This document shows, in pieces, positions 8,308 through 17,164 of a stretch of DNA of 64,000 nt. A program made the translations under genes and the position numbers. The notes under the pieces were generated by a model that was not told where the DNA came from, ran no database searches, and saw only the letters and a list, made by a program, of their open reading frames with translations. Origin of the DNA: Longivirga sp036510975 (GTDB lineage Bacteria; Actinomycetota; Actinomycetes; S36-B12; CAIYMF01); the NCBI GenBank assembly GCA_036510975.1, contig DATCCY010000073.1:1-64000 (forward strand), given 5' to 3'. Numbering within the stretch: position 1 is the stretch's first letter; every line of letters begins with the position of its first letter.

Positions 8308-8406
8308 GCCCCTATGCCGATGATCGGACCCCGTGATCGGCGTGACCAGTGTCACTCCGGCCGTCACCGCCCTGCCGCGGCGCGTCCGGCGTCGTAGCGT
8401 CGGGGC

Positions 8407-8673
8407 GTGACCGTGGCACTTCACGAGGACGAGCAGCTGCGCACGTGGTGGGAGCACCTCGACGAACGGCGTCGACGTGATCTGACCCGACTTGCCTACC
8501 GCCCGCTGCCGTCCGGGCTGGCTCTCGAGATCGCACGACGCGCCGGAACCTGCGACGTCGTGGTCGCCGAGGCCTCCGGCGTCGAGGGCGTGCAGTGGTT
8601 CCTCAGCCGCGAGGCAGCGCAGTTCGTGACCGGACGCGTCATGCGGGTCAGCGGCACGAGCCGGCATCGCTGA
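8407..8673 (+). CDS. Small hypothetical protein (88 aa)
   Basis: From GTG 8407, the protein has an N-terminal helix with many charged residues (LRTWWEHLDERRRRDLTRL) and a C-terminal half (GVQWFLSREAAQFVTGRV). No family recognised. It converges on the amidotransferase gene with a 31-base gap. Confidence 0.55.
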   Translation: MTVALHEDEQLRTWWEHLDERRRRDLTRLAYRPLPSGLALEIARRAGTCDVVVAEASGVEGVQWFLSREAAQFVTGRVMRVSGTSRHR

Positions 8674-8704
8674 CGCCGGTCGGTGCCCCGTGTCGACCGG
8701 CGGA

Positions 8705-9541
8705 TCAGGCCGGGATCGGCGCGAACGGCGAGTGCCGGTAGCCGGCGGAGTCCAGCACTGCGACCGTGGACTCGGGGACCTCGCGGAAGGCACCGGGCAG
8801 GTCGTTGATCGGCTCGGAGACGATGACCCGGGCGTCGTCGGAGAACAGCGACAGGCGGTCGGTGTCGGGGTACATCCGTCGTAGGTCCGCGATGTCGGTC
8901 GAGTGGAACAGCGATCGCGACCGGCCCATCGAGGAGTAGCGCAACGCCCAGATCGCGTCGCCGTCGGACACCGCGACCGTGCCCTGGAACGGGAACCGCA
9001 CCTCATGCTCGCGTCCGACGCGTTCGACCTCCGCGATCGCGCGCGAGACCCCGACGACCGGGTCCTCGCGCAACCCGAGGGTGAGGGCGAGGTGGAAGAG
9101 GATCTCCGAGTCGGTCGTGCCCTGGATCCCGGTGAAGAGCTCGGGGTCCACCAGCAGCAGCAGGTCGCGCTTGACGCTGCGGAAGTCGGCGATCGAGCCG
9201 TTGTGCATGAAGAGCCATCGCTCGTGACGGAACGGGTGGCAGTTGGTCCGCTGGATCGGCGGACCGGCCGCCGCCCTGACGTGGCACAGGAACAGCGGGG
9301 AGCGAACGGCCCGGGCGATCTCGCGCAGGTTGCGGTCGTGCCAGGCCGGCTCGACGGAGTGGAACGTCGCCGGGTCGTCGTCGGGCTCGCCGGTGTACCA
9401 GCCGAAGCCGAACCCGTCGCCATTGACCGGCTCCGCGCCCAGCGGTGAGTCGAGTGACTGCGCGACGATGGAGTGGACGGGGTCCAGCAACAACGTGCTG
9501 GCGCGCAGCGGCGCTCCCCGGTAGGCCAGCCAGCGGCACAC
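8705..9541 (-). CDS. Class II glutamine amidotransferase (EgtC/YafJ-like)
   Basis: 278 residues beginning MCRWLAYRG. Cys2 is the expected N-terminal nucleophile after removal of Met1. Further class II motifs are NGDGFGFGWY, CHVRAA, NCHPF, FMHNGSIADF and the TTDSEILFHL stretch. These enzymes hydrolyse amide or gamma-glutamyl bonds; EgtC acts in ergothioneine synthesis. The gene lies 14 bases downstream of a GCS2 ligase, so the pair may make and then hydrolyse a gamma-glutamyl amide. The substrate is unknown. Confidence 0.85.
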   Translation of the reverse strand: MCRWLAYRGAPLRASTLLLDPVHSIVAQSLDSPLGAEPVNGDGFGFGWYTGEPDDDPATFHSVEPAWHDRNLREIARAVRSPLFLCHVRAAAGPPIQRTNCHPFRHERWLFMHNGSIADFRSVKRDLLLLVDPELFTGIQGTTDSEILFHLALTLGLREDPVVGVSRAIAEVERVGREHEVRFPFQGTVAVSDGDAIWALRYSSMGRSRSLFHSTDIADLRRMYPDTDRLSLFSDDARVIVSEPINDLPGAFREVPESTVAVLDSAGYRHSPFAPIPA

Positions 9542-9555
9542 GAGCGGCTCCTTCG

Positions 9556-10764
9556 TCAGCCGGCCGGGACCGGGTCGGGCAGAGCCGGGGTGCCGCGCAC
9601 GCTGTCGGCCCCCGTGTCGATGAGGTGGCGCGTCACCTCGAGCGGATCGTCGGTGACCACGAAGCGGTCCCGGATCGCGGTCGCCGGTCCGCCGCGGTCG
9701 GCGAGGTCGCTCAGATGGTGGAGCACCCAGGTCGCGCCGACCGCCGCCGCATCCTCGGCGACGCGCGAGAGCAGCGAGTCGAGCTCGGCCCGTGCCGCGA
9801 CCGGTCGTCCGCGGCTTCCGACGAAGGTCGCCGACATCCCGTGACGCACCCCCTGCCAGCGGTTCTCGCCCACGATCATGCGCTCGGCCGCCACCCGCTC
9901 ACCGTGGTCCCAGCGGCTCCCGAGGTGTCGGACGAGCGACTGGACGAGGCCGGCGAGCGCGGCGGTGTCGCGCACCGACGGCTGGGCGTCGAGCAGGCGC
10001 ACCTCGATGGTCCCGAGGCGCTCCTGCAGCCGCACGTCCCACCAAAGGTACGACGCGTCCGGGACGAGTCCGGACCTGCGCAGCTGGTCCAGCGTCTCGC
10101 GGTAGTGCGCGTGCGAACGGAACGTGGGCGGCAGGCCCGAGCGGGGAAGCTCGGCGCGCACCGCGAGCCGGGCGGACGCGAAGCCCGTGTCCTGCCCCTC
10201 CCACAGCGGGCTGGACGCCGCCAGCGCGGCGATGACGGGCAGGTCGGGCAGCAGCGCCTCCATGACTCCGAGGGCCTTGTCGGCGCTTCCGACGGCGACA
10301 TGCACATGGGTCCCGCACACCGCCGTGCTGCGTCGCCCGACCCAGCCGCTCACTCCTGCGACGTAGCGGTAGCGCGGCTTGTCGGTGAGCTCCTGCAGCT
10401 CGGCGATGGAGAACGGGTGCGTCCCTGCGGCCGCGAGCAGGCAGTCGTTGCGCGCCCCGACCTCGGCCACCGTGCGACGCAGCGCCCGCAGCTCGCGGTG
10501 CAGATCGTCGGTGGTGACCGCCGGGCTCGAGGCGATCTCCACCATGCTCTGCCTGATCTCCTGCTTCACCCGGTGCGGGTCGGCGGCGGCGCGCACGACG
10601 TCATCGGCTCGCGGGACGAGCGCGAGGGTGACCGGGTCGAGGAGCATGAGCTCCTCCTCGACGCCGACGGTGTACTCCGGTGAGCTCCCGAACCCGTCCT
10701 GCAGAGGCGTCGTGAGCGCCCGGAGCCGTCGTCGGCCGGGCAGCGAGCGGGATGGTCGGGTCAC
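9556..10764 (-). CDS. Glutamate-cysteine ligase family 2 (YbdK/GCS2) carboxylate-amine ligase
   Basis: 402 residues from GTG 10764. Signature segments are YTVGVEEELMLLD, VKQEIRQSMVEIASSP, VCGTHVHVAV and IEVRLLDAQPSV, which place it in the ATP-dependent carboxylate-amine ligase family that includes YbdK and EgtA-type enzymes. YbdK homologues have weak glutamate-cysteine ligase activity. The neighbouring class II amidotransferase suggests a gamma-glutamyl metabolite route, but no EgtB or EgtD is in the window, so ergothioneine synthesis is not supported here. Confidence 0.88.
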   Translation of the reverse strand: MTRPSRSLPGRRRLRALTTPLQDGFGSSPEYTVGVEEELMLLDPVTLALVPRADDVVRAAADPHRVKQEIRQSMVEIASSPAVTTDDLHRELRALRRTVAEVGARNDCLLAAAGTHPFSIAELQELTDKPRYRYVAGVSGWVGRRSTAVCGTHVHVAVGSADKALGVMEALLPDLPVIAALAASSPLWEGQDTGFASARLAVRAELPRSGLPPTFRSHAHYRETLDQLRRSGLVPDASYLWWDVRLQERLGTIEVRLLDAQPSVRDTAALAGLVQSLVRHLGSRWDHGERVAAERMIVGENRWQGVRHGMSATFVGSRGRPVAARAELDSLLSRVAEDAAAVGATWVLHHLSDLADRGGPATAIRDRFVVTDDPLEVTRHLIDTGADSVRGTPALPDPVPAG

Positions 10765-10937
10765 GCGCCCATGATGCGACCGCGGCGACCGTCTGGCGTC
10801 CCTCGTCCAGGTTCACTTGCCTGAACGTCAGGCGAACACCCCGTGCACGGTGCCCCTCACGGTCGCGCACGCGCTCGGCACCGTGGTCGGAAGCGGCCGC
10901 AGGTCCCGACGCATGGACCGGCGTCCGGCCGGGTGCC

Positions 10938-11423
10938 TCAGCAGGCGCTCTGGGCCGCGCCTTGGGTGGTGGTGGCGTTGGCCTGGAGCCCGCCCTTGGC
11001 CTTGCTGTACGTCCACCACGAACCGCTCACGTTCGAGTTGTTGGCGACGATGCAGAAGGTGGTCTTCGTCGGAGCCGCGCCCGAGTAGATGGTCACCGCG
11101 GACGTGCCCACGAACTCGAAGCTGGTGACCAGGCTCGCCGTGGTCAGGGTCTGCCCGGTGTTCAGCGCGGTACCGGCGGTCTGGGTGCCGACGAGCACCT
11201 TGGTCAGGTCGCCACCCTGGTCGACGGCCGCCGCCTCGACGGCGAGCGCGAAGTTCGAGGCGTCGGTCTTGGCGGCGGAGTTCCAGCCGTTCCGACGCTG
11301 GTTGAGGAACGTCGGGATGGCGATCGCGGCGAGGATGCCGATGATGATCATGACCACGAGCAGCTCGATGAGGGTGAATCCGTCCTCGTCCCGACCGATG
11401 GCAACCCGTGCCTGCGCGCGCAT
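10938..11423 (-). CDS. Type IV pilin-like protein (orphan)
   Basis: 161 residues from ATG 11423, preceded by GGGGAA. A class III signal is clear: DEDG|FTLIELLVVMIIIGILAA, with prepilin cleavage after Gly15 and the usual Glu at mature position 5. The globular domain has Thr/Ala-rich strands and ends in two cysteines (TFCIVAN and AQSAC) that probably form the terminal disulfide loop. No pilus assembly ATPase, platform protein or prepilin peptidase is nearby, so the machinery must be encoded elsewhere. An upstream ATG at 11477 would add 18 residues. Confidence 0.85.
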   Translation of the reverse strand: MRAQARVAIGRDEDGFTLIELLVVMIIIGILAAIAIPTFLNQRRNGWNSAAKTDASNFALAVEAAAVDQGGDLTKVLVGTQTAGTALNTGQTLTTASLVTSFEFVGTSAVTIYSGAAPTKTTFCIVANNSNVSGSWWTYSKAKGGLQANATTTQGAAQSAC

Positions 11424-11572
11424 CTGCGTTCCCCACTGCCGTGCCGCTCGTGTCTCGAGCCGCCGCACTAGGGTCATCGACCCGCTGTGCGCGTACTTGA
11501 GCGCTCCGAGCCGGCGTCGATCCGTGCATCCCGTCGACGGGTACGCCGAAGCAGGGCGTCGAGCGGGTCCTG

Positions 11573-12238
11573 CTACGTCGCCGTGCGGTCGTTGTAGCAG
11601 CCGGCCAGGGTCTGGCCGGACAGCCGGTGGATCGCGTCGAGCACCTCGTCGGTCACCTGGCGGCGTGCGCGGCCGAGGGGTAGGCCGTCGAAGCGGCCCC
11701 GGAAATCCATCGGGGAGCCGAAGCGCACCGTGACGCGAGCGAGGCGGGGCAGGGAGGCGCCGACCGGCTGCAGCCGCTCCGTGCCGATCAGCCCCACCGG
11801 TACGACGGGTGCGCCCGAGCTCAGCGCCAGGTGGGCGACACCCGTGCGGCCGCGGTAGAGCCGACCGTCGCGCGAGCGCGCGCCCTCCGGATAGATGCCG
11901 AACGCCTCGCCGCGACCGAGCACCTCGAGGGCGATGTCCAGGGACGCGAGGGCCGACTTCGTGTCGTCACGGTCCACCGGCACCATCCCGATGCCCTCGA
12001 ACCAGCCGCGCATCAGCGCGCCCTTCACCCCGGTCCCGGTGAAGTAGTCCTCCTTGGCCAGGAACACCACCTTCCGCGGAACCACGATCGGGATCACCAT
12101 GCTGTCGGCGAACGAGAGGTGGTTGCTCGCCACGATGACGGGGCCCGTGCGCGGGATGTTGTCCAGCCCCTCGACGCGCGGACGCCAGAGCAGCTTCGCG
12201 AGCGGGGGCACGACCGTATGCGCGACCTCGTAGAGCAT
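11573..12238 (-). CDS. plsC: 1-acyl-sn-glycerol-3-phosphate acyltransferase
   Basis: 221 residues from ATG 12238 (MLYEVAHTVV). Acyltransferase motifs are present in order: NHLSFAD (His40 and Asp45, the HX4D catalytic pair), GIGMVPVDRDD, FGIYPEGARSRDG and GAPVVPVGLIG. The enzyme transfers an acyl chain to lysophosphatidic acid at the membrane in phospholipid synthesis. The frame extends upstream, but that part is low-complexity and lacks a start with a ribosome site. It is divergent from the SulP gene. Confidence 0.88.
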   Translation of the reverse strand: MLYEVAHTVVPPLAKLLWRPRVEGLDNIPRTGPVIVASNHLSFADSMVIPIVVPRKVVFLAKEDYFTGTGVKGALMRGWFEGIGMVPVDRDDTKSALASLDIALEVLGRGEAFGIYPEGARSRDGRLYRGRTGVAHLALSSGAPVVPVGLIGTERLQPVGASLPRLARVTVRFGSPMDFRGRFDGLPLGRARRQVTDEVLDAIHRLSGQTLAGCYNDRTAT

Positions 12239-12416
12239 CCGACCCCCTCCGCCCGTGCCAAGAGGCGTCCAGCCTCCCAGGTGCGTCCACCGGTCCTGCG
12301 GGGAGCCCGACGCCACGCGAGCCGGCGAGGCGGGGTCGCCTCGCGACGCCGGCAACGTGACGCGCGGGCACGGGCATCAGCGAGGATGGGTCCGTGCTGA
12401 CGAGCGAGGTCGCGGA

Positions 12417-14108
12417 GTGACGGACGACGAGGCCGGCGACGTCGCCCGGGCGGGGGAGCATGCGCCGCCCCGACCGGCGCGGGACACCTGGGGAGCCGAC
12501 ACCAGCGCAGGCCTCGTGCTGGGGCTCCAGAGCGTCCCCGACGGACTGGCCTCGGGCTTGCTCGCAGGCGTGGACCCGGTGTCGGGTCTCTACGGCTACC
12601 TCGTCGGCACCGTCGCGGGGGCGGTGGCGACGAGCTCGGTGTTCATGTCCGTGCAGGCGACGGGTGCGATGTCGGTGGTCATCGCCGACGTACCGCAGGT
12701 GCACGGCGGACCGGAGGCACCGCGCGCCCTGTTCACCCTCGCGTTCCTGACCGGCCTCGTGATGCTCGTGCTCGGGCTGCTCCGTCTGGGGAGCCTCGTG
12801 CGCTTCGTGCCGACGGCCGTCGTCGTCGGCTTCGTCAATGCCGTCGCGGTCAACATCATCCTGGGGCAGCTGTCGAACCTGACGGCGTACTCGAGCGACG
12901 CGTCCAACCGGCTCACCCGTGGGATCGACACTCTGCTCAACCCCGGTTCGTGGGACCTGCCCACCGTCGCGGTCGGCGTGCTCACGATCGTGCTGATCCT
13001 GCTGCTCGAGCGCACCCGGCTCCGGGCGCTCGGTCTCGTCGTCGCGATGGTCGTGACGTCGGCGGCTACCGAGCTTCTCGGCTGGGACTCGGTCGCCCAG
13101 CTGCGCGACATCGCGGAGGTCCCCCGGTCGCTTCCCTCTCCGGTGATGCCGCTGTGGTCGGCCGTGCCGGTGCTCGCGATCCCGGCGCTGTCGCTGGCCT
13201 TCGTAGGCCTGGTGCAGGGCGCCGCGATCAGCCAGTCGGTGCCGAACCCGGACGGCAACTACCCCGACGCGTCCGGCGACTTCCGGGGCCAGGGCGTCGC
13301 AAACGTCGCCTCCGGACTCCTTCAGGGCATGCCCGTCGGCGGCTCGATGTCAGCGACGTCGCTCGTGATGAACGCGGGGGCGCGCAGCCGATGGGCGAAC
13401 ATCATCGCCTCGGCGGTCATGGCTCTGGTGATCCTGGTGCTCGGCGGTGTCGTCGGCTACATCGCCATGCCGGCGCTCGCCGGCCTCCTCATCCTCATCG
13501 GCTTCCGCACGTTCCGGCCGGAGCAGGCGCGCATGGTGTGGAGCACCGGGGCCACGCAGGCCGTGGTGATGGTGAGCACCTTCGTGCTGACCATCATCAT
13601 CCCGCTCCAGTACGCCGTGCTCGTCGGCGTCAGCTTCTCGGTGCTGCTGTTCGTCGCTCGCCAGTCGAACAAGATCACCGTGGCGCGCTGGGTGGTTCCG
13701 GAGGGCGGAGGGATGCCGCGGGAGGAGGAGCCCCCGTCGGCTCTCCCCGCTCACGAGGTCGTCGTGCTGACCGTGTACGGGAGCCTGTTCTTCGCCTCGG
13801 TCCCGGTGTTCGAGCGGCAGCTTCCGGTCGTGTCGGAGGAGTCGGTCGGGTCGGCGGTCGTCCTGCGCCTGCGCGGCAAGGAGGACCTCGGCAGCACATT
13901 CATCACCGCCCTGCTGCGCTACCACGGGTCCCTCACCGCTGCCGGCTGCCACCTCCTGCTGTCCGGCGTCGGCGAGCGGGTGCTCGACCAGCTGCGCGAC
14001 ACCGGGGCACTGGCCACGATCGGCCCCGACAACGTCTTCCCCGCGGCCGAGGGCGTGGGAGAGTCGCTGGAGCAAGCGAGGGCCAGGGCCGCGTCGTTGC
14101 TCTCCTGA
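12417..14108 (+). CDS. SulP-family anion transporter with C-terminal STAS domain
   Basis: About 563 residues from GTG 12417. The SulP signature is seen in SAGLVLGLQSVPDGLASGLLAGVDPVSGLYGY, interrupted here only for quotation: key residues are Pro and Gly pairs at about 45-65. Roughly 11-12 membrane helices follow, ending near residue 420. The C-terminal 125 residues form a STAS domain (VVVLTVYGSLFFASVPVFE). SulP proteins move sulfate, bicarbonate or other anions. It converges on a sulfatase gene, so sulfate is attractive, but this is inference. Confidence 0.88.
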   Translation: MTDDEAGDVARAGEHAPPRPARDTWGADTSAGLVLGLQSVPDGLASGLLAGVDPVSGLYGYLVGTVAGAVATSSVFMSVQATGAMSVVIADVPQVHGGPEAPRALFTLAFLTGLVMLVLGLLRLGSLVRFVPTAVVVGFVNAVAVNIILGQLSNLTAYSSDASNRLTRGIDTLLNPGSWDLPTVAVGVLTIVLILLLERTRLRALGLVVAMVVTSAATELLGWDSVAQLRDIAEVPRSLPSPVMPLWSAVPVLAIPALSLAFVGLVQGAAISQSVPNPDGNYPDASGDFRGQGVANVASGLLQGMPVGGSMSATSLVMNAGARSRWANIIASAVMALVILVLGGVVGYIAMPALAGLLILIGFRTFRPEQARMVWSTGATQAVVMVSTFVLTIIIPLQYAVLVGVSFSVLLFVARQSNKITVARWVVPEGGGMPREEEPPSALPAHEVVVLTVYGSLFFASVPVFERQLPVVSEESVGSAVVLRLRGKEDLGSTFITALLRYHGSLTAAGCHLLLSGVGERVLDQLRDTGALATIGPDNVFPAAEGVGESLEQARARAASLLS

Positions 14109-14110
14109 CA

Positions 14111-14148
14111 GCGAGGACCCGGCCGCCGCGGACGGCGACCGGGTCCTC
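14111..14148. terminator. Bidirectional terminator hairpin between SulP and sulfatase genes
   Basis: The perfect 11-bp arms CGAGGACCCGG (14111-14121) and CCGGGTCCTCG (14138-14148) surround a 16-base loop. The hairpin starts two bases after the SulP stop and ends 20 bases before the end of the converging sulfatase gene. Confidence 0.75.
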
Positions 14149-14167
14149 GCCGGGGACGAGGTGTCGA

Positions 14168-17071
14168 TCAGCCGGCGGCACCGTGGGCGAGCGCGGCCTG
14201 CGCCGTCGCGCCGTGCAGGTCGATCTCGACGTCGTGGGCGTGCGGCGCGAGGTCGAACACCACGTTGCGCACCGTGCCGGTGAACGCGTACGGCGCCCGG
14301 TCCTCGTAGTCGAGGTCGACGACGCCGCCGTTGTCGCGGGAGATGTCCATCCCGCCGTAGGTCGTGAAGATGAGCGAGATCGTGCGCGGGATGTCGCCCT
14401 CGCCGATCTGCCGGTCGCCGGCCCAGAGAGTGACCTGACCACCCGTGCCCGGCGTCGGCGACTCGGCCTCGAAGACCATCTTGAGGGTGACGTCGCCGGT
14501 CGGGACGGGCTCGGTCGAGGTCTGGCGGTAGGTGTCCACACCGAGGTACTGGTAGGTGTGGTTGAGCAGGCCGTTCTCGTCGATCCAGAGGGCGAAGCCG
14601 CCGATGAAGTCGGCGAGCGCCACGAGCACACCCTCGGCACCGCCCTCGGGGATGTGGACGTCGGCCTCGATCGCGTACGAGCGCCCGATGATGCGGGGGA
14701 TCATCGTGGTCTGGATGTTCTGCACGTCGCCGGCGAAGCCGAACCTGGTACGGGTCGGCATCGGCGGGAGGATCCCGAAGAACACGGCGAACCCACCGAG
14801 CAGCGGGAGCACGCGGTTGCGCTCGGCCTCCGCCCAGAACAGCTCGACCAGCTCGGCAACCTTGGCAGGGTTCTCCGCGGCCACGTCATGGGCCTGGGAG
14901 AAGTCGTCCGGCAGGTAGTAGAGCTCCCACACGTCAGCGTTCGGGTCCCAGCCGCTGCCGGGCCCGAACCGGGCGAGTGTCTCCGGCGAGAAGTCCCAGG
15001 GCAGCTTGTCGAGCTTGGTGCAGGCCCACCAGCCGTCCTTGTAGATCGCCCGGCTGCCGTACATCTCGAAGTACTGCAAGGTGTGCTGCTCGGCGGCCTC
15101 GGGAGCGTCGAAGGTGTAGGCGAAGCTCGTGCCGTCCATCGGCTCCTGCTCGATGCCGTCGACGACCGTGGGCTGCGGGAGCCCGACGACCTCGAGGATC
15201 GTCGGGACGACGTCGATGCAGTGCGTGAACTGGGTGCGCAGATCCCCGCCGGCTGCGATCTTCTTCGGCCACGAGATGACCATGGGATCCCGCGTGCCGC
15301 CGAGGTGGCTGGCCATCTGCTTACCCCACTGGAACGGCGCGTTGTTGGCGTGGGCCCACGCGGCGGCGAAGTGGGGTGCGGTGTGGAACCCGCCGAGCTC
15401 CTCGATGCCGCCGTACTTGTCGATGAGCGCGAACTGCTCCTCGGCGTCGAGGACGAGGCCGTTGAAGAAGGTGGTCTCGTTGAACGACCCGGTGAGCGTC
15501 CCCTCCATCGATGCGCCGTTGTCGCCCCAGATGTAGAGCACGAGGGTGTTGTCGAGCTCGCCCATCTCCTCCACCGCGTCGAGCAGACGCCCGACGTTCC
15601 AGTCGGCGTTCTCCGAGAACCCGGCGAACACCTCCATCTGGCGGGCGTACAGCGTGCGCTCCCGGTCGGTCAGGCTGTCCCACGCGGGGTATGCATCGGG
15701 ACGCGGCGTGAGCTCGGTGTCGGCGGGCACGACGCCGAGGCGCTTCTGCCGCTCGAGCGTGCGTTCGCGGTAGGCGTCCCAGCCCTCGTCGAACTGGCCC
15801 TTGTACTTGTCGGCCCACTCCTTCGCCACGTGGTGCGGAGCGTGCGTCGCGCCCGTGGAGTAGTAGACGAACCACGGCTTCTCGGCATCCTGCGCGCGTA
15901 CGGCGTGGAGCCACTCGACCGTCTTGTCGGTGATGTCGTCGGGGAAGTAGTAGATCTTGCCGTCCCCACCCTCGGGCACGCCGAGGGTGGAGTTGTCCTG
16001 GGTGATGATCGGGTCGTACTGGCCGGCGGCTCCGGTGAGGAAGCCCCACCAGTGGTCGAAGCCCCAGCCGGTGGGCCAGTGGTCGAAGGGTCCGGCTGCC
16101 CCCATGTCGCGTCCCGGCGTCAGGTGCCACTTGCCGAATCCTGCGGTGGAGTAGCCGTTCTCCCGCAGGATCCGGGGCAGTGCCGTGCAGGCGCGCGGGC
16201 GGACACCGGTGTAGCCGGGGAACGGCCCCGGGAACTCGGCGATGCCCCCCATGCCGACCCGGTGGTGGTTGCGGCCGGTCAGCAGCGCGGCGCGAGTCGG
16301 CGAGCAGACCGCGGTCACGTGGAAGCGGTTGTAGGTGATGCCTTGCTGCTGGACGCGCGTGAGGTTCGGCGTACGGATGCCGCCACCGAAAGTGTCGGGT
16401 CCGCCGAACCCGGCGTCGTCAATCAGGACGATGAGCACGTTCGGGGCGTCCTCAGGTGCCTTGACGCCGGCGACGATGCTCCAGTCGCTCACCGACGCGT
16501 CGATCGTGCGGCTGCCCACTCCGCCGAACGCCTTGTCCGGCACGGGCAGCACCGAGCGGTCCGGGGCGAACTTGCCCATCGCCTCGGCGAGGGCGTCCTT
16601 GAGCTCGCCGATGCCACCCTCGTCGCTCTCGACGACGGACTTGAGCGGGGCACCGGGGAGTGCCTGTGACACCTGGATCCGCTCGTCGGCGGGGAACACA
16701 CCGATCACCACGGCGGTCCCGTCCTTGAGCGCGTCTCCGACCTGCTCCTGGATCTTGCCGGTGAGCTTGTGCCCAGTGAACCGGCCCACCACAGCGCCCG
16801 CCGCTGCGCCGACGGCGACGGCTCCGAGCATCGGCGGGGCGAAGAGGCCGACCAGCACGCCGACGCCGCCGCCCCATCCCGCTCCGCGGCGTCCCAGGTG
16901 GTTGCCGGTGTCCATGAGACGAGGGCTGCCGTCGGTGTTCTTGCCGACGAGGATCATGCCGGTGCTGTGCAGCTCCTTCGCGGCCACGCGGTCGGCCAGC
17001 GCGCGGAACTCACGCTCCGCCAGGTCGACGTCCGCGTACCCCGCGACGATCAGCATCTCGGTCTCGCTCAT
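14168..17071 (-). CDS. Cys-type sulfatase with N-terminal DUF1269-like domain (967 aa fusion)
   Basis: Residues 1-165 resemble a DUF1269-type module: EREFRALADRVAAKEL, then a glycine-zipper hydrophobic segment (GGGVGVLVGLFAPPMLGAVAVGAAA, given here only as residues 68-92) and VVIGVFPADE. From about residue 205 it is a sulfatase: NVLIVLIDDAGFG, then CSPTRAALLTGR with Cys256 as the formylglycine precursor, GKWHLTPG, and a late GDNGASMEG. The last 200 residues form a beta-rich arylsulfatase C-terminal region. The gene follows a maturase gene by 93 bases. There is no signal peptide. Confidence 0.9.
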   Translation of the reverse strand: MSETEMLIVAGYADVDLAEREFRALADRVAAKELHSTGMILVGKNTDGSPRLMDTGNHLGRRGAGWGGGVGVLVGLFAPPMLGAVAVGAAAGAVVGRFTGHKLTGKIQEQVGDALKDGTAVVIGVFPADERIQVSQALPGAPLKSVVESDEGGIGELKDALAEAMGKFAPDRSVLPVPDKAFGGVGSRTIDASVSDWSIVAGVKAPEDAPNVLIVLIDDAGFGGPDTFGGGIRTPNLTRVQQQGITYNRFHVTAVCSPTRAALLTGRNHHRVGMGGIAEFPGPFPGYTGVRPRACTALPRILRENGYSTAGFGKWHLTPGRDMGAAGPFDHWPTGWGFDHWWGFLTGAAGQYDPIITQDNSTLGVPEGGDGKIYYFPDDITDKTVEWLHAVRAQDAEKPWFVYYSTGATHAPHHVAKEWADKYKGQFDEGWDAYRERTLERQKRLGVVPADTELTPRPDAYPAWDSLTDRERTLYARQMEVFAGFSENADWNVGRLLDAVEEMGELDNTLVLYIWGDNGASMEGTLTGSFNETTFFNGLVLDAEEQFALIDKYGGIEELGGFHTAPHFAAAWAHANNAPFQWGKQMASHLGGTRDPMVISWPKKIAAGGDLRTQFTHCIDVVPTILEVVGLPQPTVVDGIEQEPMDGTSFAYTFDAPEAAEQHTLQYFEMYGSRAIYKDGWWACTKLDKLPWDFSPETLARFGPGSGWDPNADVWELYYLPDDFSQAHDVAAENPAKVAELVELFWAEAERNRVLPLLGGFAVFFGILPPMPTRTRFGFAGDVQNIQTTMIPRIIGRSYAIEADVHIPEGGAEGVLVALADFIGGFALWIDENGLLNHTYQYLGVDTYRQTSTEPVPTGDVTLKMVFEAESPTPGTGGQVTLWAGDRQIGEGDIPRTISLIFTTYGGMDISRDNGGVVDLDYEDRAPYAFTGTVRNVVFDLAPHAHDVEIDLHGATAQAALAHGAAG

Positions 17072-17164
17072 GCCGTGTCCCTCCTAGGACGGTCGGATCC
17101 ACCCTGATCCTGGCCGCCCGGCGGGGTTCTCGCTCCCGATTGCACAGGATCGCCACGCGGTTCC

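Noticed and set aside
12950..16669. A 1,239-codon open frame on the plus strand over the SulP and sulfatase genes
   Set aside because: It lies out of frame in SulP and antisense to the sulfatase, whose motifs are unambiguous. Its translation is arginine-, glycine- and valine-rich with no family pattern. Long shadow frames are expected at this GC content.
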